Shown in pieces: positions 37,321 through 48,210 of a stretch of 64,000 bases of DNA (position 1 is its first letter; each line of letters begins with the position of its first letter). The stretch is from the NCBI GenBank assembly GCA_946122785.1, contig CAMGYJ010000006.1, positions 68,263,676-68,327,675 of the forward strand. Reading direction: 5' to 3'. A program made the translations under genes and the position numbers. Under the pieces are notes generated by a model. The model ran no database searches. It had not been told where the DNA came from and saw only the letters and a program-made list of their open reading frames with translations. This DNA comes from Linum tenue. Taxonomy: Eukaryota > Streptophyta > Magnoliopsida > Malpighiales > Linaceae.

Positions 37321-38439
37321 TTCCGCCATGGGCGTCCAGCTAAAAGACGGTAAAGAAGCGCTTGTGGGGAGGCAACCCCACCACGGTTTGCATTTCTACC
37401 CTTTGTTTTTTTTATTTATTTCATTTTTGTCGGTTTTTGAGTCTTTGAGTCTGTCTGGAGTCTGTCTGGAAAGTATTTCGTGCCTTGGGCGGTTCTTTTT
37501 AATGTGCGATTGGGTAAATTTTAGAGCCGGGGCACGAATGAGTCTTGGTGGTTTGAAATTGGAATTTTGAAATCAGGCAAATTGGGCTCGGCAGTGAAAA
37601 CACGGGCAGCAGGGGTTCAAAACACGGCCGTGTTTTGACCTCTGCCCGCCCGTGTTTTAATTGTTGGCTTGGCCCTCGCTTAACTGCCCTTGGCAGTAAA
37701 AGCACGGGCAGCCTGAGGGTCAAAACACGGCCGTGTTTTGCCCCCAGCCCGCCCGTGTTTTAAATTGGGGGGAGCACGGCCTCGGCCATCAAAACACGGG
37801 CGGGGCACGGTCAGAACACGGCCGTGTTCTGGCCCCATGTTTTTACCCCCCCCCCCCCCTATAAAAAGCGAATTTCAGCCCTCCCCCCTCATTTCCATTC
37901 ATTTTCTCCCAACCCTAGCCGCCTCCCCTCACCGGAAAATCGCCCCTCTCCTCCTCTCCTTCGATTTTCCGGCCATAACTCCCTCTCGCGACCTCCAAAT
38001 CACAAACCGCGACCACCCCCACGCTCCTGGCGTCGAGGAGCACATTCCCCAAAGGTTTGGGCGAGGTTGGCCGAGGTTGGTTCGCCGGCAGTGAGTTCTC
38101 CGGCGAGTCTCCGGTGAGTTTTTCCGGCGACTTGGGGTGCTTTTTGCCACTTTCTTCACCTCTCTCAGGGTATCTACTTGCGTCTCCAGGTGTGTTCTCT
38201 TTGCCTTTTCTTGTATTTTTGGAGAATCGATACCTAGAGTTAGGTGAAGAACTTGTGAATGTGACATAATTTGAGAACGATTTGGTCGGCCGATGGCTTT
38301 CTTTGCATGCTATATTTTATCTTGGGATTTCAGTTCCTCGGCCTACCATTTGAATGTTGGCATTATTTACGGGCTTGTTGTAGTTTTGTGTGTGGTTGGT
38401 TGATTGGTGCTTAATTGGTTTGGATTTGGTGTTTGTTTC

Positions 38440-38487
38440 CCGGGGGCCTAGTCCACTGTCCAAATCGCTCGATTTGAGGGCCCCCGG
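38440..38487 (+). ncRNA. Covarying hairpin, copy 1
   Basis: Outer stem CCGGGGGCC with GGCCCCCGG; conserved core TAGTCCACTGTC; inner stem CAAATCG-CT-CGATTTG; then GAGG. Predicted from sequence only. The same plan with different stem bases recurs at 38532-38579 and 40209-40262. Confidence 0.7.
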
Positions 38488-38531
38488 TGAATTTGGTTGT
38501 GTGATCCTCGTGTGCTGGGTATGCTTTTTCT

Positions 38532-38579
38532 CCGGGAGTCTAGTCTACTGTCCATATCTTTCGATATGAGGGCTCCCGG
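38532..38579 (+). ncRNA. Covarying hairpin, copy 2
   Basis: Outer stem CCGGGAG paired with CTCCCGG; core TAGTCTACTGTC; inner stem CATATC with GATATG. It ends 70 bases before the ATG at 38650. Confidence 0.7.
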
Positions 38580-38649
38580 TGTGATTTTGACTAACATTGA
38601 CCCTGTTCGCTCGTGTACCATTTTGTCCATTCTTGTGCTTTGCAGGGTC

Positions 38650-39877
38650 ATGGAAGCCTACCTCGACCATTTGAGCATCACCCAGCGCCATCTGCTGCGG
38701 ACTATCCGTACCCGCACCATCCCCGAGCACCTGCACCTCGATTTTGGGGTGTTCGAGGCGCTTCATGCCAGGCCGCAGATGGAGGCCGCTGTGCAGGCCT
38801 ATGGTTGGCGGCGCCTTCTCTGCCTCGCCGAGCCGACCTACCAAGAGCTCGTCTGGGAGTTCTATGCCTCCTTCCACCACAACTAGAGGGGGAATGCCGA
38901 CCATAGTAATGTCGTTCAGTTCACACTCGGCGGGATGGAGCACTCCATCAGTTACTGGGAGTTTGCCAATGCACTTGGGCTCAACTCCCCGCACTCCAGC
39001 AACGGGGTCCTGCGCTTGGACCTCACTGATCCCACCGACTTTCCATGCCAGGCGTACTTCCGGCGGATCTGCCTGCCAAACAATGCGGACGAGGAATACA
39101 TCGCCATCCAGACGCGGGCCTCTCTCCTCAGGCCGGAGTGGCGCATCCTCAACCACCTGCTCACCAGTTCCTACACCCCCAGCCGGGGCCCGGCCAACCG
39201 GGTCACCCTCCGGATCCTGTTCTTCATGGAGGCGATGGGTCGCCCTGAGGACACCATCCAGCTGAGCTCGGTGGTCTCCCGGACATTCAGGAAAGCCGCC
39301 GCTAGCCAGGATCGCCACCTTGTCTGTGGTCCGGTGATCAGGGTCCTGGCCCGCTACTACGGGGTCGACATCACTGGGATGACCCAGGTCCACGGGCCCA
39401 CTCCACTCAGCGAAGCCAACCTCCGCGCTCAGCACCTGGTGGCTCGCCAAGGGCGTCTGCACTGGATTGCGGGTCTTCCCCAACCACCTGCGCCCACAGA
39501 GGGACACCAGCCGGAGTCCAGCGCCGCTGGAACACGCCGGGTTCCTCGCCGTGCTACTCCTTGTGCCCAGGCTCCCGCGAGCTCCCGCTGCACCCAGATC
39601 TCCTGCTCCGGGGTCTCCTCCTCCCGTGGTGGTGCCCATCTCTGATCAGTTGGCGGCCATCGCTCAGCAGAACGAGCGCATTCTGGCCGGCTAGGAGCGC
39701 ATTCACACCCGCCTCGATCGTGAGAGAGACCGCGACTGTAGTCTGATGTCCGGCCAGCACTACATCATGTCATACCTGGGCCTGGACCCGAACGCAGTTC
39801 ACTACCCCTTCGTCCAGTCCCCGGGGTATGAGGACCAGTACCCCCCACCTTCCGGCGATGGTGGCGATGCATTCTAG
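38650..39877 (+). pseudogene. Athila env-position ORF (ATHILA ORF-1-like family)
   Basis: Athila elements carry an extra ORF after integrase, historically called env-like; its function is unproven. Here the frame begins at ATG 38650 (MEAYLDHLSITQRHLL) and contains YQELVWEFYASF, RGNADHSNVVQFTLGG and YWEFANALGL, matching the plant retrotransposon protein family with an EFYA-type motif. Later blocks are FPCQAYFRRICLP and LASS/LTSSYTPSRGPANRVT-like sequence. A TAG at 38884-38886 interrupts it, and a frameshift near 39560 moves the C-terminal part (SDQLAAIAQQNERIL) to another frame. No membrane segment or signal peptide is evident in what remains. Confidence 0.82.
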
Positions 39878-41692
39878 TGGAGAGAGTACCTGGTTATGGC
39901 CGTGATTTCTGTTCCAGACTGAGACTCCATGTTGTTGTTGTTTCGTTTGGTTTTGTTTTATTTTGTTTTGGATTGTAGACTTGGGACTCCGATTCTATCA
40001 CCCAGTGTGTGTCTTTTGTTGACTTTAGCTCTGTGCCTCTGACTGGGTCTCCTTCCAGTCCCTTGCTATTGTCTGGTCTGCCTCTCCATCTCCGTTCCTG
40101 ATCTCATTTCACGGTAACATCGTTCCCCTTCCCTCTGCTCCATTGAGGACATTGTCGCATTTAAGTGTGGGGGGGGGGTTCTTTGTATTAATTGGAACGT
40201 GTGTATGGGTGCTTGGAGCCTAGTCCACTGTCCAAATCTCGAGATTTGAGGGCTCCAAGCACTGCTGTTTGCTTGATGATTGATCGTATTGGCACTATGG
40301 ATGTGATTAGAGAATTGAATGGCTTTTGACTCGATGCATGACAACTTGAGTGTGACTAAGACAGCCTATTACGATGACTGAGATGTGTAGTAGAGTTGTG
40401 TAGGGGTTCAGTTTTCAACTGTTTGCTTACCAACTGCGACTTGCATTTGATCACTTGCTTTTGACAGTCATTTATGCATCTAGTTCAGGGAATCAGAATG
40501 TGAGATAGAGCATATAGGTAGCCATGTGAGATTTGAGCCTGCTCGTTTCTTTCTTGTGCGATAGATCCCTCTTCCATGAAATGCAGCATTCACGTTGTCA
40601 CTAGCTAAGATGATGGAGGCATAGGATTAGCCCACGACCAAACTGACTGTCCTGATGTTTCATATCCCCTAGTCAGCCCCTTTGAGCCGTGTGTTATCCT
40701 TTCTTTCAGTCTACAATGAAAAATCACCCTTTGCATCTTTTAGAAGGTTCCACAGAGTGGTTTTTACGTGTTTTCTGCTGTTTCTGCTAAATGTAATGTG
40801 AGGGTTGGAGGTAGTTCTTAAAAGTTGGGCGTGTATTTGAAAAATGTTCAGAGGTGGTGGTTCTCTTAAGGAATGAATAAAGAAAAAAATAAAGAAAAAC
40901 AAAGAAAAAATGAAAGCAAAAGAGAGCCACCACCAAATTCTGAATAATGCCCATTAGGTAGTGTTTCTTAGCAGTCTTGCTTGGAAATGCTAACATTTTT
41001 ATAACCTCCTTCGCTCTTGTGCCCTAAAGAATTTGATTTATGCAAAATAGCGGGACGAAAGTTACTGGTTTGCTTGACTGTGGTTTGGTCGGGTTGGGAA
41101 ATGTGGAACCTTGTGCTATAACTACCACCACCTAAAAGGCCTTTTCCCCATGTCCAAGACCCTAGCCAGTCATTTGAACCTGTGTCTAAGACCTCTGGAT
41201 TAGTTAGTGGTGACACCCCCTATGTGAACTCTAGCATTTAGAGGCTGCATTCATGGTGAAGAGACGTTAGGGATTGAGAGAATAAGCATGCGCATTTTTC
41301 ACATCAAATTGTCCTGACCCCACTGGTCGAGAGTGAGCGATTCATTTTCTCATATTCTCTATACTCTTTACCCCGGTGAGGACCTAGATTGCTCGGTCTT
41401 AATTCTGATATCTTGAGCTTTGTGCATGAAGTGACTGTTTCGAACAAGTGGTTGAGTCAAGTCTATGTTGGTTGGTGAACAGAAGAGAACTCTTCCTTTG
41501 CTCGACTTTATTGCATTCGAATGTCATCTATGGTGGTTGTCTAGGTTGTCGTTCGATTTGCCATGTGTTGATGATCGAAAGCAAGTATGATCCACGTGTT
41601 TTGTGCCGATATGATTTGCCCTAAAGCCTGCTTGATTGAAATGTTTTGAGCTTACCTGGTGTCTGACTTGGTTTGCTTAGGGACAAGCAAAC
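39878..41692 (+). other. 3' non-coding region of the Athila-type element
   Basis: No coding. It holds a second polypurine-like tract, TTAAGTGTGG followed by a G run at 40161-40178, and hairpin copy 3 at 40209-40262. Long 3' non-coding regions are usual for Athila elements. Confidence 0.75.
40209..40262 (+). ncRNA. Covarying hairpin, copy 3
   Basis: Perfect 12-bp outer stem GTGCTTGGAGCC with GGCTCCAAGCAC; core TAGTCCACTGTC; perfect inner stem CAAATCTC with GAGATTTG. It lies 31 bases after the internal polypurine-like tract. Confidence 0.75.
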
Positions 41693-41694
41693 GG

Positions 41695-41712
41695 TTAAGT
41701 GTGGGGGAGTTT
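41695..41712 (+). promoter_or_regulatory. Polypurine tract
   Basis: TTAAGTGTGGGGGAG directly before the 3' LTR; expected primer site for plus-strand DNA synthesis. Confidence 0.85.
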
Positions 41713-43072
41713 GATAACGATGTAATTACATGATTTTATACCCCTATTTCTTATCCAATTGCGGAGCATAGTTGTATGTTTTGGCCTATTTTACGCCGGG
41801 TTGTGCTACTTTGTCCTATTTCAGGTCCCAGGCGTCGAAGGGAAGGCCAAGCGCGAGTTTCGGAGCATTTGGAAGTCGTTTGGTCGAGCCAGGACCAAAA
41901 CACGGGCAGGAGGCCTCAGGAACACGGCCGTGTTCCTGGCCGTGCTTTTAATGCTGAGGCTCTCCACATGTGTGCTACACCAACTAAAAAACACGGGCGG
42001 GATTGATTAGGACACGGTCGTGTCCAACGTAGAACACGCCCGTGTTTTCTCCCAGACCGTGCCCGTGTATTTACCACGTGGCAGAGGGCACGGGCGGGCT
42101 GGATCAGAACACGGCTGTGTCCTCAACCGTGTTCTGGCCAGTGATGCCCTTTTAGGCAGATTTCAGCCAAAAAGAGAGGGGATTCGAGTTTTAGAGAGAC
42201 AGAGCGATTCCTAGAGAGAGAAAGCGAAGAACAAGAGTCTCCAAGTGCCCTAGCTTGATCTTCATCACCATTGGAGCTTGGCTTGAGCTTGGAGGAGTGT
42301 CGATCAACGTCCAGGAGCAGAAATCCATCCTTCATAGTATGATTTCCGCGTCTGAATCTGCTTTTGCTTCTTTCTCCATGGAGTAGTTCTCCCATTCATC
42401 TGGGTGTGGGAAACCCTAGATTTGTATGTTAGGTTTGATTGTATGAACCCAAGTACTGTTTCTATGATTTGATTATATTCGATTGAGGTTTGAATGATTG
42501 AATGGCATGAATCCTGATCAAATTCCTGTTGTTTCTGCTTTAACCTAGAATGAGAATATCTGCCTAGGTTGATAGAGTATCCTTAATTGAAGGTAGTGAA
42601 TTGGTGACTTTAGTCGAGGAGCCAATTCGCTATTCTGTACCGAATTCAATTCGGTAGTGGAGGTTTGGTTCGTTAGGGCCTCAATCTGTTTACTCCGGTG
42701 GAGGTTAGTCGCCCGCTAGAGACTCGGATTGAGAGGGTCTGGAGACCTTTAGTCGAGACTTCAGACTGTTTGAGAACCTTCCGCAGTATAACTATCATAG
42801 AAATTGAACTTGGTAATTGCAATCCGGCTTAACTGCAGTCTAGGGGGAACCATATCCGGGTGACCTCTCTTAACCTGAAAACAATCGTTTAGTTGCTTTT
42901 CTTGTTTGTTAGTTTAGACCTTCACTAAAGTTTCATTGCTAGATAATACGAATTCACTGAGTAGTCATCATATCTAGGACCCGGGTTGACTTTAAAACCT
43001 AAACCCGCTATACTACGCTTTAGAAAGTGGTTTCACTTGGCCATTTTCTAGAGTGACAGTAGGAGTGAGTCA
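41713..43072 (+). repeat. 3' LTR of the Athila-type element
   Basis: 1360 bp, TG...CA. It is nearly identical to the 5' LTR, with an extra segment near 42120-42150 absent from the 5' copy. Confidence 0.95.
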
Positions 43073-43077
43073 ATACC

Positions 43078-43470
43078 CCTCCGACAAACGCTGCGGAGGC
43101 AGCAATTTCAAAATGGGGCTTCAGTTTTAGGCTTCGGCGTATTATAATTTGAGTAGATAGTAGATAGATAGATAGATAGATATTTCTCCTATTTTTACTT
43201 TTTTTTAACTAGTTAGAGTCGATCTTCAACTTGTTAGACTCAATTATTCATTCTATTATCACTATTTTTCATTCATAAAGTGTTTTCCCCTTCATTTTAT
43301 CGTAAAAAGTAAAATTTGCGTGTATTTTTTCAAATAACATGTAAGAGTGGGTCGACTCGCCCCGTCCCATACTCGTGTGGGTTTTACCCGCCCGACCCGC
43401 AGTAGCGTGGGGCGGGGTATGGTTATTGAGGTACCCCCGCCTTAACCCGCTCCATTGCCATCACTACCAG
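43078..43470. other. Flank of Athila insertion with microsatellite and hAT-like right end
   Basis: It contains a (GATA)n run at 43153-43182 and, at 43355-43470, GC-rich ACCCGCCCGACCC sequence ending TTGCCATCACTA, which resembles the right end of hAT elements such as 59277-59974. No left end was found. Confidence 0.5.
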
Positions 43471-43623
43471 AGGGGTGGTCTGCAGGGAATGAGCGACTAC
43501 TTGACTATGAAATCGGGACTTATGAAGAGTTAGATGACCACTAGAAAGCACTATTGAACGAGCGGTTCAGCCTCTATGCCAAGGGGGTGGGCGCGGCCTC
43601 CTTGTCGGAGCTTTATGAGGACT
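43471..43623 (+). pseudogene. Left part of an unrecognised gene fragment
   Basis: One frame reads NERLLDYEIGTYEELDDH, a TAG, then LLNERFSLYAKGVGAASLSE. It stops where the TIR element begins at 43624. The part at about 50966-51249 (IALLRLRVGGVDYSTVV) has a similar style and may be the continuation. I do not recognise the protein. Confidence 0.45.
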
Positions 43624-44344
43624 AGAGGTGGAAATCAGTACGGTATCGGTATCTCAATACCAAATACTGAAATCCTGAATACCGAATTACACTCTAGAAT
43701 CAATTTCAATCCCTAAATAATTTCGGTATCCCAATCTCAATCCCTAAATATTTTGGTATCCCAATCGGTACTTCGGTATCCCAATCGGTATTATCGAATA
43801 CGAAATCAATTACCTTTACAATTAATAATTAAATATATAAATTAGATTTGATTGTTTAATATAGGACAAAGAGACTAAACAAAAAGAGTTTTGAGTTTGA
43901 CTAGAGCTAGGATATGGATAAGGAGAATGGAGTAAAGGTGACATCTCAAGTTTTTGTCATTGGTAATCTTTAATTTGATAAATTGGAGGCTAAGAGAAGA
44001 CTAGTACTAGTGTTTGCCTTTTGGGGTTATGAAAATAACAATAGATTGGTGGTTGAGGGTAGTGTAGTAGTGAATGAGAGAGTCTAGTTGAGAGGATAAA
44101 ATACACACTAGCTTATATTTTGGTATTGTTCGCTATTTCGGTATATACCGATCCCAATCCCGTAATCCCTAATACCGAAAAACAATTGAAATTGAATCTG
44201 CATCACAATAAATAATACGTGTATTCCCTGATACCAGAAAAGAAGAAATAAGATTCCAACCCGAGAGCCTCAAGCTCCAAAACCTTCTGTTTCATCGAAT
44301 TGTGTTGTGTTCCTCTTTTCCCTTCTGTTTCATCGAATTTTACA

Positions 44345-44356
44345 TGGTATCAGAGC
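44345..44356 (+). promoter_or_regulatory. Primer-binding site, initiator tRNA-Met type
   Basis: TGGTATCAGAGC abuts the left LTR remnant. It is the standard copia primer site in plants. Confidence 0.95.
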
Positions 44357-44383
44357 TGATCTGATCTGCCCTAGTTCTACGAC

Positions 44384-45350
44384 ATGTCCGACGACGAGTG
44401 CTCCAAAACCTCGGCGTCCAAGTTGAAATCGGCGGCCTCCACATCGCTGGCGTTGTCGCTGCACCTCTCCTTCACCAGTCCGACAGCCTCAGTCACATCT
44501 ATGTGAGAGAGCTGCTTAGTGACGTAAACTATGGCGAGTGGGTGGTGGATTTTACCGATTCGCTCATCGCCAAGAACAAACTGTGTTTCGTGGATGGAAG
44601 TCTTCCTGCGGCCCAATCTCAGGCTGAAACTAAGGCGTTAAGGCAGTGTAACGCGACGGTCAAGGGATGGCTCAAAGCCTCCATGACAAAAGAAGTTTGT
44701 AGCAGCGTGCGGTTCGTGGCCACATCAAGGGAATTTTGGGTTGATTTGCAATCCCGATTTGGCAAGAGTACTGCGTCGCGCTTGTATGAGCTAAAGGGAA
44801 TGATCATCTCGCTCCAACAAGAAAAGGCATCGGTTTCAGCCTTCTACACGAAGCTACGGGGGTTGTGGGACGAGATTCAATCAATCACACCCTCACTTGA
44901 ATACACGTGCTCCGGCTGCAGATGCGATGTAAAACGCCGGCAGCGTGAGGTACGTGAGAGTGAAACACTTTTTGACTTTCTCATGGGTCTAGATGATGCC
45001 TTTTCAACAGTCAAATAACAAATATTGGCAATGAAGCCGATACCTAGCCTTGGGGAAGTGAATCAGTTGGTGATGAATGACGCTCATCAGCGACAACTTT
45101 CTAGTAGCCATCGGCCCAGGCCCGAGGCCGCGACCTTCGAGGCTCAGGGGGAGCGTCGTCAAGAGCGCTCTAAATGCTCATCTCCTCGGCCTGACCGTGA
45201 AGTGGACGACAAGCCCGGCTGTTCGCATTGCCGGTGACGCGGTCATTCTATGGAAACCTGCTACCAACTCGTGGGCTATCCTCCACGCGAGTCTCCTCGA
45301 CCAGATGCTCCCTCACGTGGTGATCGTGCTCCTCATTCGACGCCGCAAGT
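44384..45350 (+). pseudogene. copia gag, interrupted
   Basis: Particle protein. The frame from ATG 44384 ends after 40 codons. The conserved part runs in the frame 44398-45018: LHQSDSLSHIYVRELLSDVN, KGWLKASMTKEVCSSVRFV, then the UBN2-type block LYELKGMIISLQQEKASVSA. A shift at about 45018 leads to a zinc knuckle (CSHC, GH, C spacing, 45220-45260) interrupted by TGA. The N-terminal frame break and the stop in the knuckle show it is dead. Confidence 0.82.
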
Positions 45351-45508
45351 AGCACAGGTCGACGCGTCGGCAAGCACACTGCCAGGACTCATAGCGGCAC
45401 AATTTGAAGCTCTCGAGGCACTCTTGGGTTCTGATTTGGCACATCCTGCCTTGGCTTCGAACGAGCCTTCCTCAAACATGGCTGGACTTACTCTCGAAGA
45501 AGCTGATT

Positions 45509-46180
45509 GGGATGGGTAAGCACGTGGATGGCCTCTACTATCTCCGATTGTTGGATAGTGCACACCCCATGGCGAACACCGTGCAACGGTCGATTGATGG
45601 TTCCAGGATGTGGCATTCTCGACTCGAGCATCCATCCTTGGTGAAGATGAACTTGTTACAGCATTCCCTTGGTTGTTCTTTCATTCACACTGAAGAATCA
45701 TGTCGGTCTTGTTTGCGTGCTAAGCAGACTAGAGATGTTTTTAAAGAAGCAAATTTACACTTCCCGTGACGTCATATTTCTCGAGAATGTCTATCCCTTC
45801 CATGATCTCGTCGCCTCCAAGCTTGATCCGGCTACAATATCAGCTCCTTCCTTTACGACTTCGCATCCTGTCGATGATGATGTTGCCTACTCCCAGCCGC
45901 AGCTGGTTCCCACTTCATCGGCAGAAGCCGAGTCTTCTACTGCTCCTGATACAGCTTCTGGGTCTTCCGAGGAGACCACCTCGCCTCAGTCCCCTATTTC
46001 GGATCATCGACGACCACGGACGTTGCTGCCTCATCACCCATGCCCTCGTCTGCGTCACCTATTCTGGAGCCACCCCCACCTCGCCGTGGTGATCGAGTTC
46101 GGTATCCCTCCACTCGGCTCGCTGACTATGATGTTCAACTGCCTGGCGCTGCCCATTCAGCTACCACGGTATATCCTCTA
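45509..46180 (+). pseudogene. copia integrase remnant with core deleted
   Basis: The GAG-pre-integrase part is present (WHSRLEHPSLVKMNLLQ ... CRSCLRAKQTR). It runs straight into TSRDVIFLENVYPFHDL, the segment normally found after the catalytic core. The DDE core between them is missing. A Ser/Pro-rich linker follows (45840-46090). Confidence 0.85.
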
Positions 46181-47095
46181 GACGATTACCTTAGTTATCA
46201 TCGTCTCTCGGCTGACCATCATGCGTTTGTCGCGGCGGTCACGGCTATTGATGAACCAAGGTACTTCTTCCAGGCAGTCCGTTACAAGCAATGGCGCGAT
46301 GCCATGCAGGTCGAAATCACCACTCTCGATGCTAATGGCACCTTGACTTTGGTCTATCTACCTCCAGGAAAGAAGGCTATTGACTGTAAATGGGTTTACA
46401 AGATTAAATTCAACCCAGATGGCTCCGTTGAGCGCTACAAGGCACGTCTTGTCGCCAAAGGGTTCACCCAAATCGAAGGGGTGGACTATCACGATACTTA
46501 TACACCGGTTGCCAAGTTGGTCACTGTCTGTTACCTCCTTGTCGTTGCTCTTAACCGGGGGTGGCACATTCACCAGCTGGATGTTAATAACGCCTTTCTT
46601 CGTGGCGATTTGCAGGAAGAGGTCTACATGAAGATCTCATAGGGTTTTCCCGTCCTAGTGACACTAGGGTATGCCGATTGAACAAGTCCCTTTATGGATT
46701 GCGGCAAGCCTCTAGGAATTGGTATCAAAAGTTTACGCAGACGTTACTCGAATTTCAGTTTGTGCATAGTCGGGCTGTTCATGCTCTGTTTACTTACCGG
46801 CGTGAAGATACATTTGTCGTGGCACTCATCTATGTCAATGATGTGATTCTCACTGGAAACGATCTCTCCTTTATTCATCAGGTTAAAACCTTCCTTCACG
46901 GTCGGTTTACTATCAAGGACTTGGGGCCTCTCAAGTACTTCCTTGGGATAGAGGTTGCTCATTCTCCGAAGGGGATGGTTCTAAATCAACGGAAGTACGT
47001 GTTAGATATTCTCACAAATGCCGGTTTAACTGCAACTCGTCCTTGTTCGACTCCGATTGAGCAACAACACCGTCTGGGGCGCGATCCTTCTCCCC
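46181..47095 (+). pseudogene. copia reverse transcriptase
   Basis: RVT_2-type RT. Motifs: DCKWVYKIKFNPDGSVERYK, RLVAKGFTQIEGVDY, QLDVNNAFLRGDL, LNKSLYGLRQASRNWYQKF, and GPLKYFLGIEV. A TAG after VYMKIS (46640-46642) and a shift interrupt it. The catalytic motif reads YVND at about 46831-46842 instead of YVDD, so a metal-binding aspartate is lost. The frame is then cut by the hAT insertion at 47099. Confidence 0.9.
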
Positions 47096-47098
47096 AGC

Positions 47099-47678
47099 CA
47101 GTGGCGGATCCAGGGGGTGGCCACCCCGGGCTACGGCCCAGCCCTCCTCTGGATCCAAAGCTAATATAGTCTTTATGAATTTTTTGATTTTAGTCATTCG
47201 GCCCAGTATTATTTTATAATAAGATTGAGTATAGCTAGAAAAATAGTTCAGATGAATATATTTAAATCACTACTCTAAATTTAGCCTATAAATTATAGCC
47301 CAAAAAATTTTCTTCTAAAAATATAATGAAACCTAAAGTTCTAAAAGTCTAAAGTGTAAAAGGCAAAAAGAAATATAAGGTTTGTTCCCTTGAAAAGTCA
47401 CTTGAGGAGTTGTTGGATGTAGGAATGGATACATAATAAAACATGTGAGAACTAATTTGCGCAATAAAACGAGCGGTGAATTTCTTGTCGATTGCTTAAC
47501 TATTTTATTTGAAACAGATTGTGGATGTAGACTTCATTATTGATGCATTTACTACATTAAAAGACCGTCGTGTACAATTACCATTGTAAAATTAACTATA
47601 ATCATTATATTTTTTACGTTATTTAATTTTCTAATAAAATGCGGCCCAGTGCTCTACAATGTTCTGGATCCGCCGCTG
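47099..47678. mobile_element. 580-bp hAT element inside the copia RT/RNase H junction
   Basis: Inverted ends CAGTGGCGGATCCAG and CAGCGGCGGATCCAG. Flanking 8-mers TCCCCAGC (47091-47098) and CCCCCAGC (47679-47686) match at seven of eight positions. No coding. Confidence 0.9.
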
Positions 47679-48210
47679 CCCCCAGCGCGTGATCCTTAGG
47701 CCTATAGGCGCCTTGTTGGTCGATTACTGTATTTGACAGTTACTCGACCCGATATCGTTTATGCCGTCAACCTTCTCAACCAGGCCATGCAGTCCCCTAC
47801 TCAGGCTCACGAGGATGTCGCAGTCCGTATCCTTCGTTACCTCAAGGGGTCTCCCAGTCGTGGAGTTTTTCTCTCGGCTATTTCCCCTCTGATGTTGACT
47901 GGTTTCAACGATGCTGATTGGGGTGGGTGTCCTACCACTCGCCGTTCCACAACAGGTTTCTTCATCACTCTTGGCGGTTCGCCCATTTCTTGGCGGACAA
48001 AGAAGCAGACTGTTGTTGCTCGCTCCTCCGCTGAAGCCGAGTACCGAGCGATGGTCAGTACTGTCAGTGAGCTTATCTGGCTCCGCTGGTTACTCAGTGA
48101 TCTCAGCATCCCCTCCTCCGGTCCCACCGTGTTATACTGTGATAACCAGGCAGCACTTCACATTGTTGCCAACCGGGTCTTCAACGAGCGCACCAAACAT
48201 GTTGAGATGG

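Larger units (their letters stand above)
37321..38649 (+). other. Spacer between integrase and env-position ORF
   Basis: Non-coding. At 37600-37835 it repeats CACGGCCGTGTT-type palindromes also found in the LTRs, ending in a run of about 12 C. Two structured hairpins (38440-38487 and 38532-38579) lie just upstream of the env-position ORF. Confidence 0.75.
30293..43072 (+). mobile_element. Complete Athila-type (Ty3/gypsy) LTR retrotransposon, 12.8 kb
   Basis: Two LTRs beginning TGATAACGATG and ending GTGAGTCA enclose a tRNA-Asp primer site, gag, protease, RT/RNase H, integrase, an env-position ORF and a polypurine tract. The 5-bp sequence ATACC flanks the element exactly (30288-30292 and 43073-43077), showing insertion as one unit. 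By eye the LTRs differ at about 24 positions plus one indel of about 24 bases over roughly 1.33 kb, so the insertion is fairly young. All coding frames nevertheless carry stops or shifts, so this copy is not autonomous. Confidence 0.95.

Noticed and set aside
38545..39639. 364-codon open frame on the minus strand
   Set aside because: It lies opposite the env-position ORF in GC-rich DNA and has no domain; it is a shadow of the plus-strand frame.
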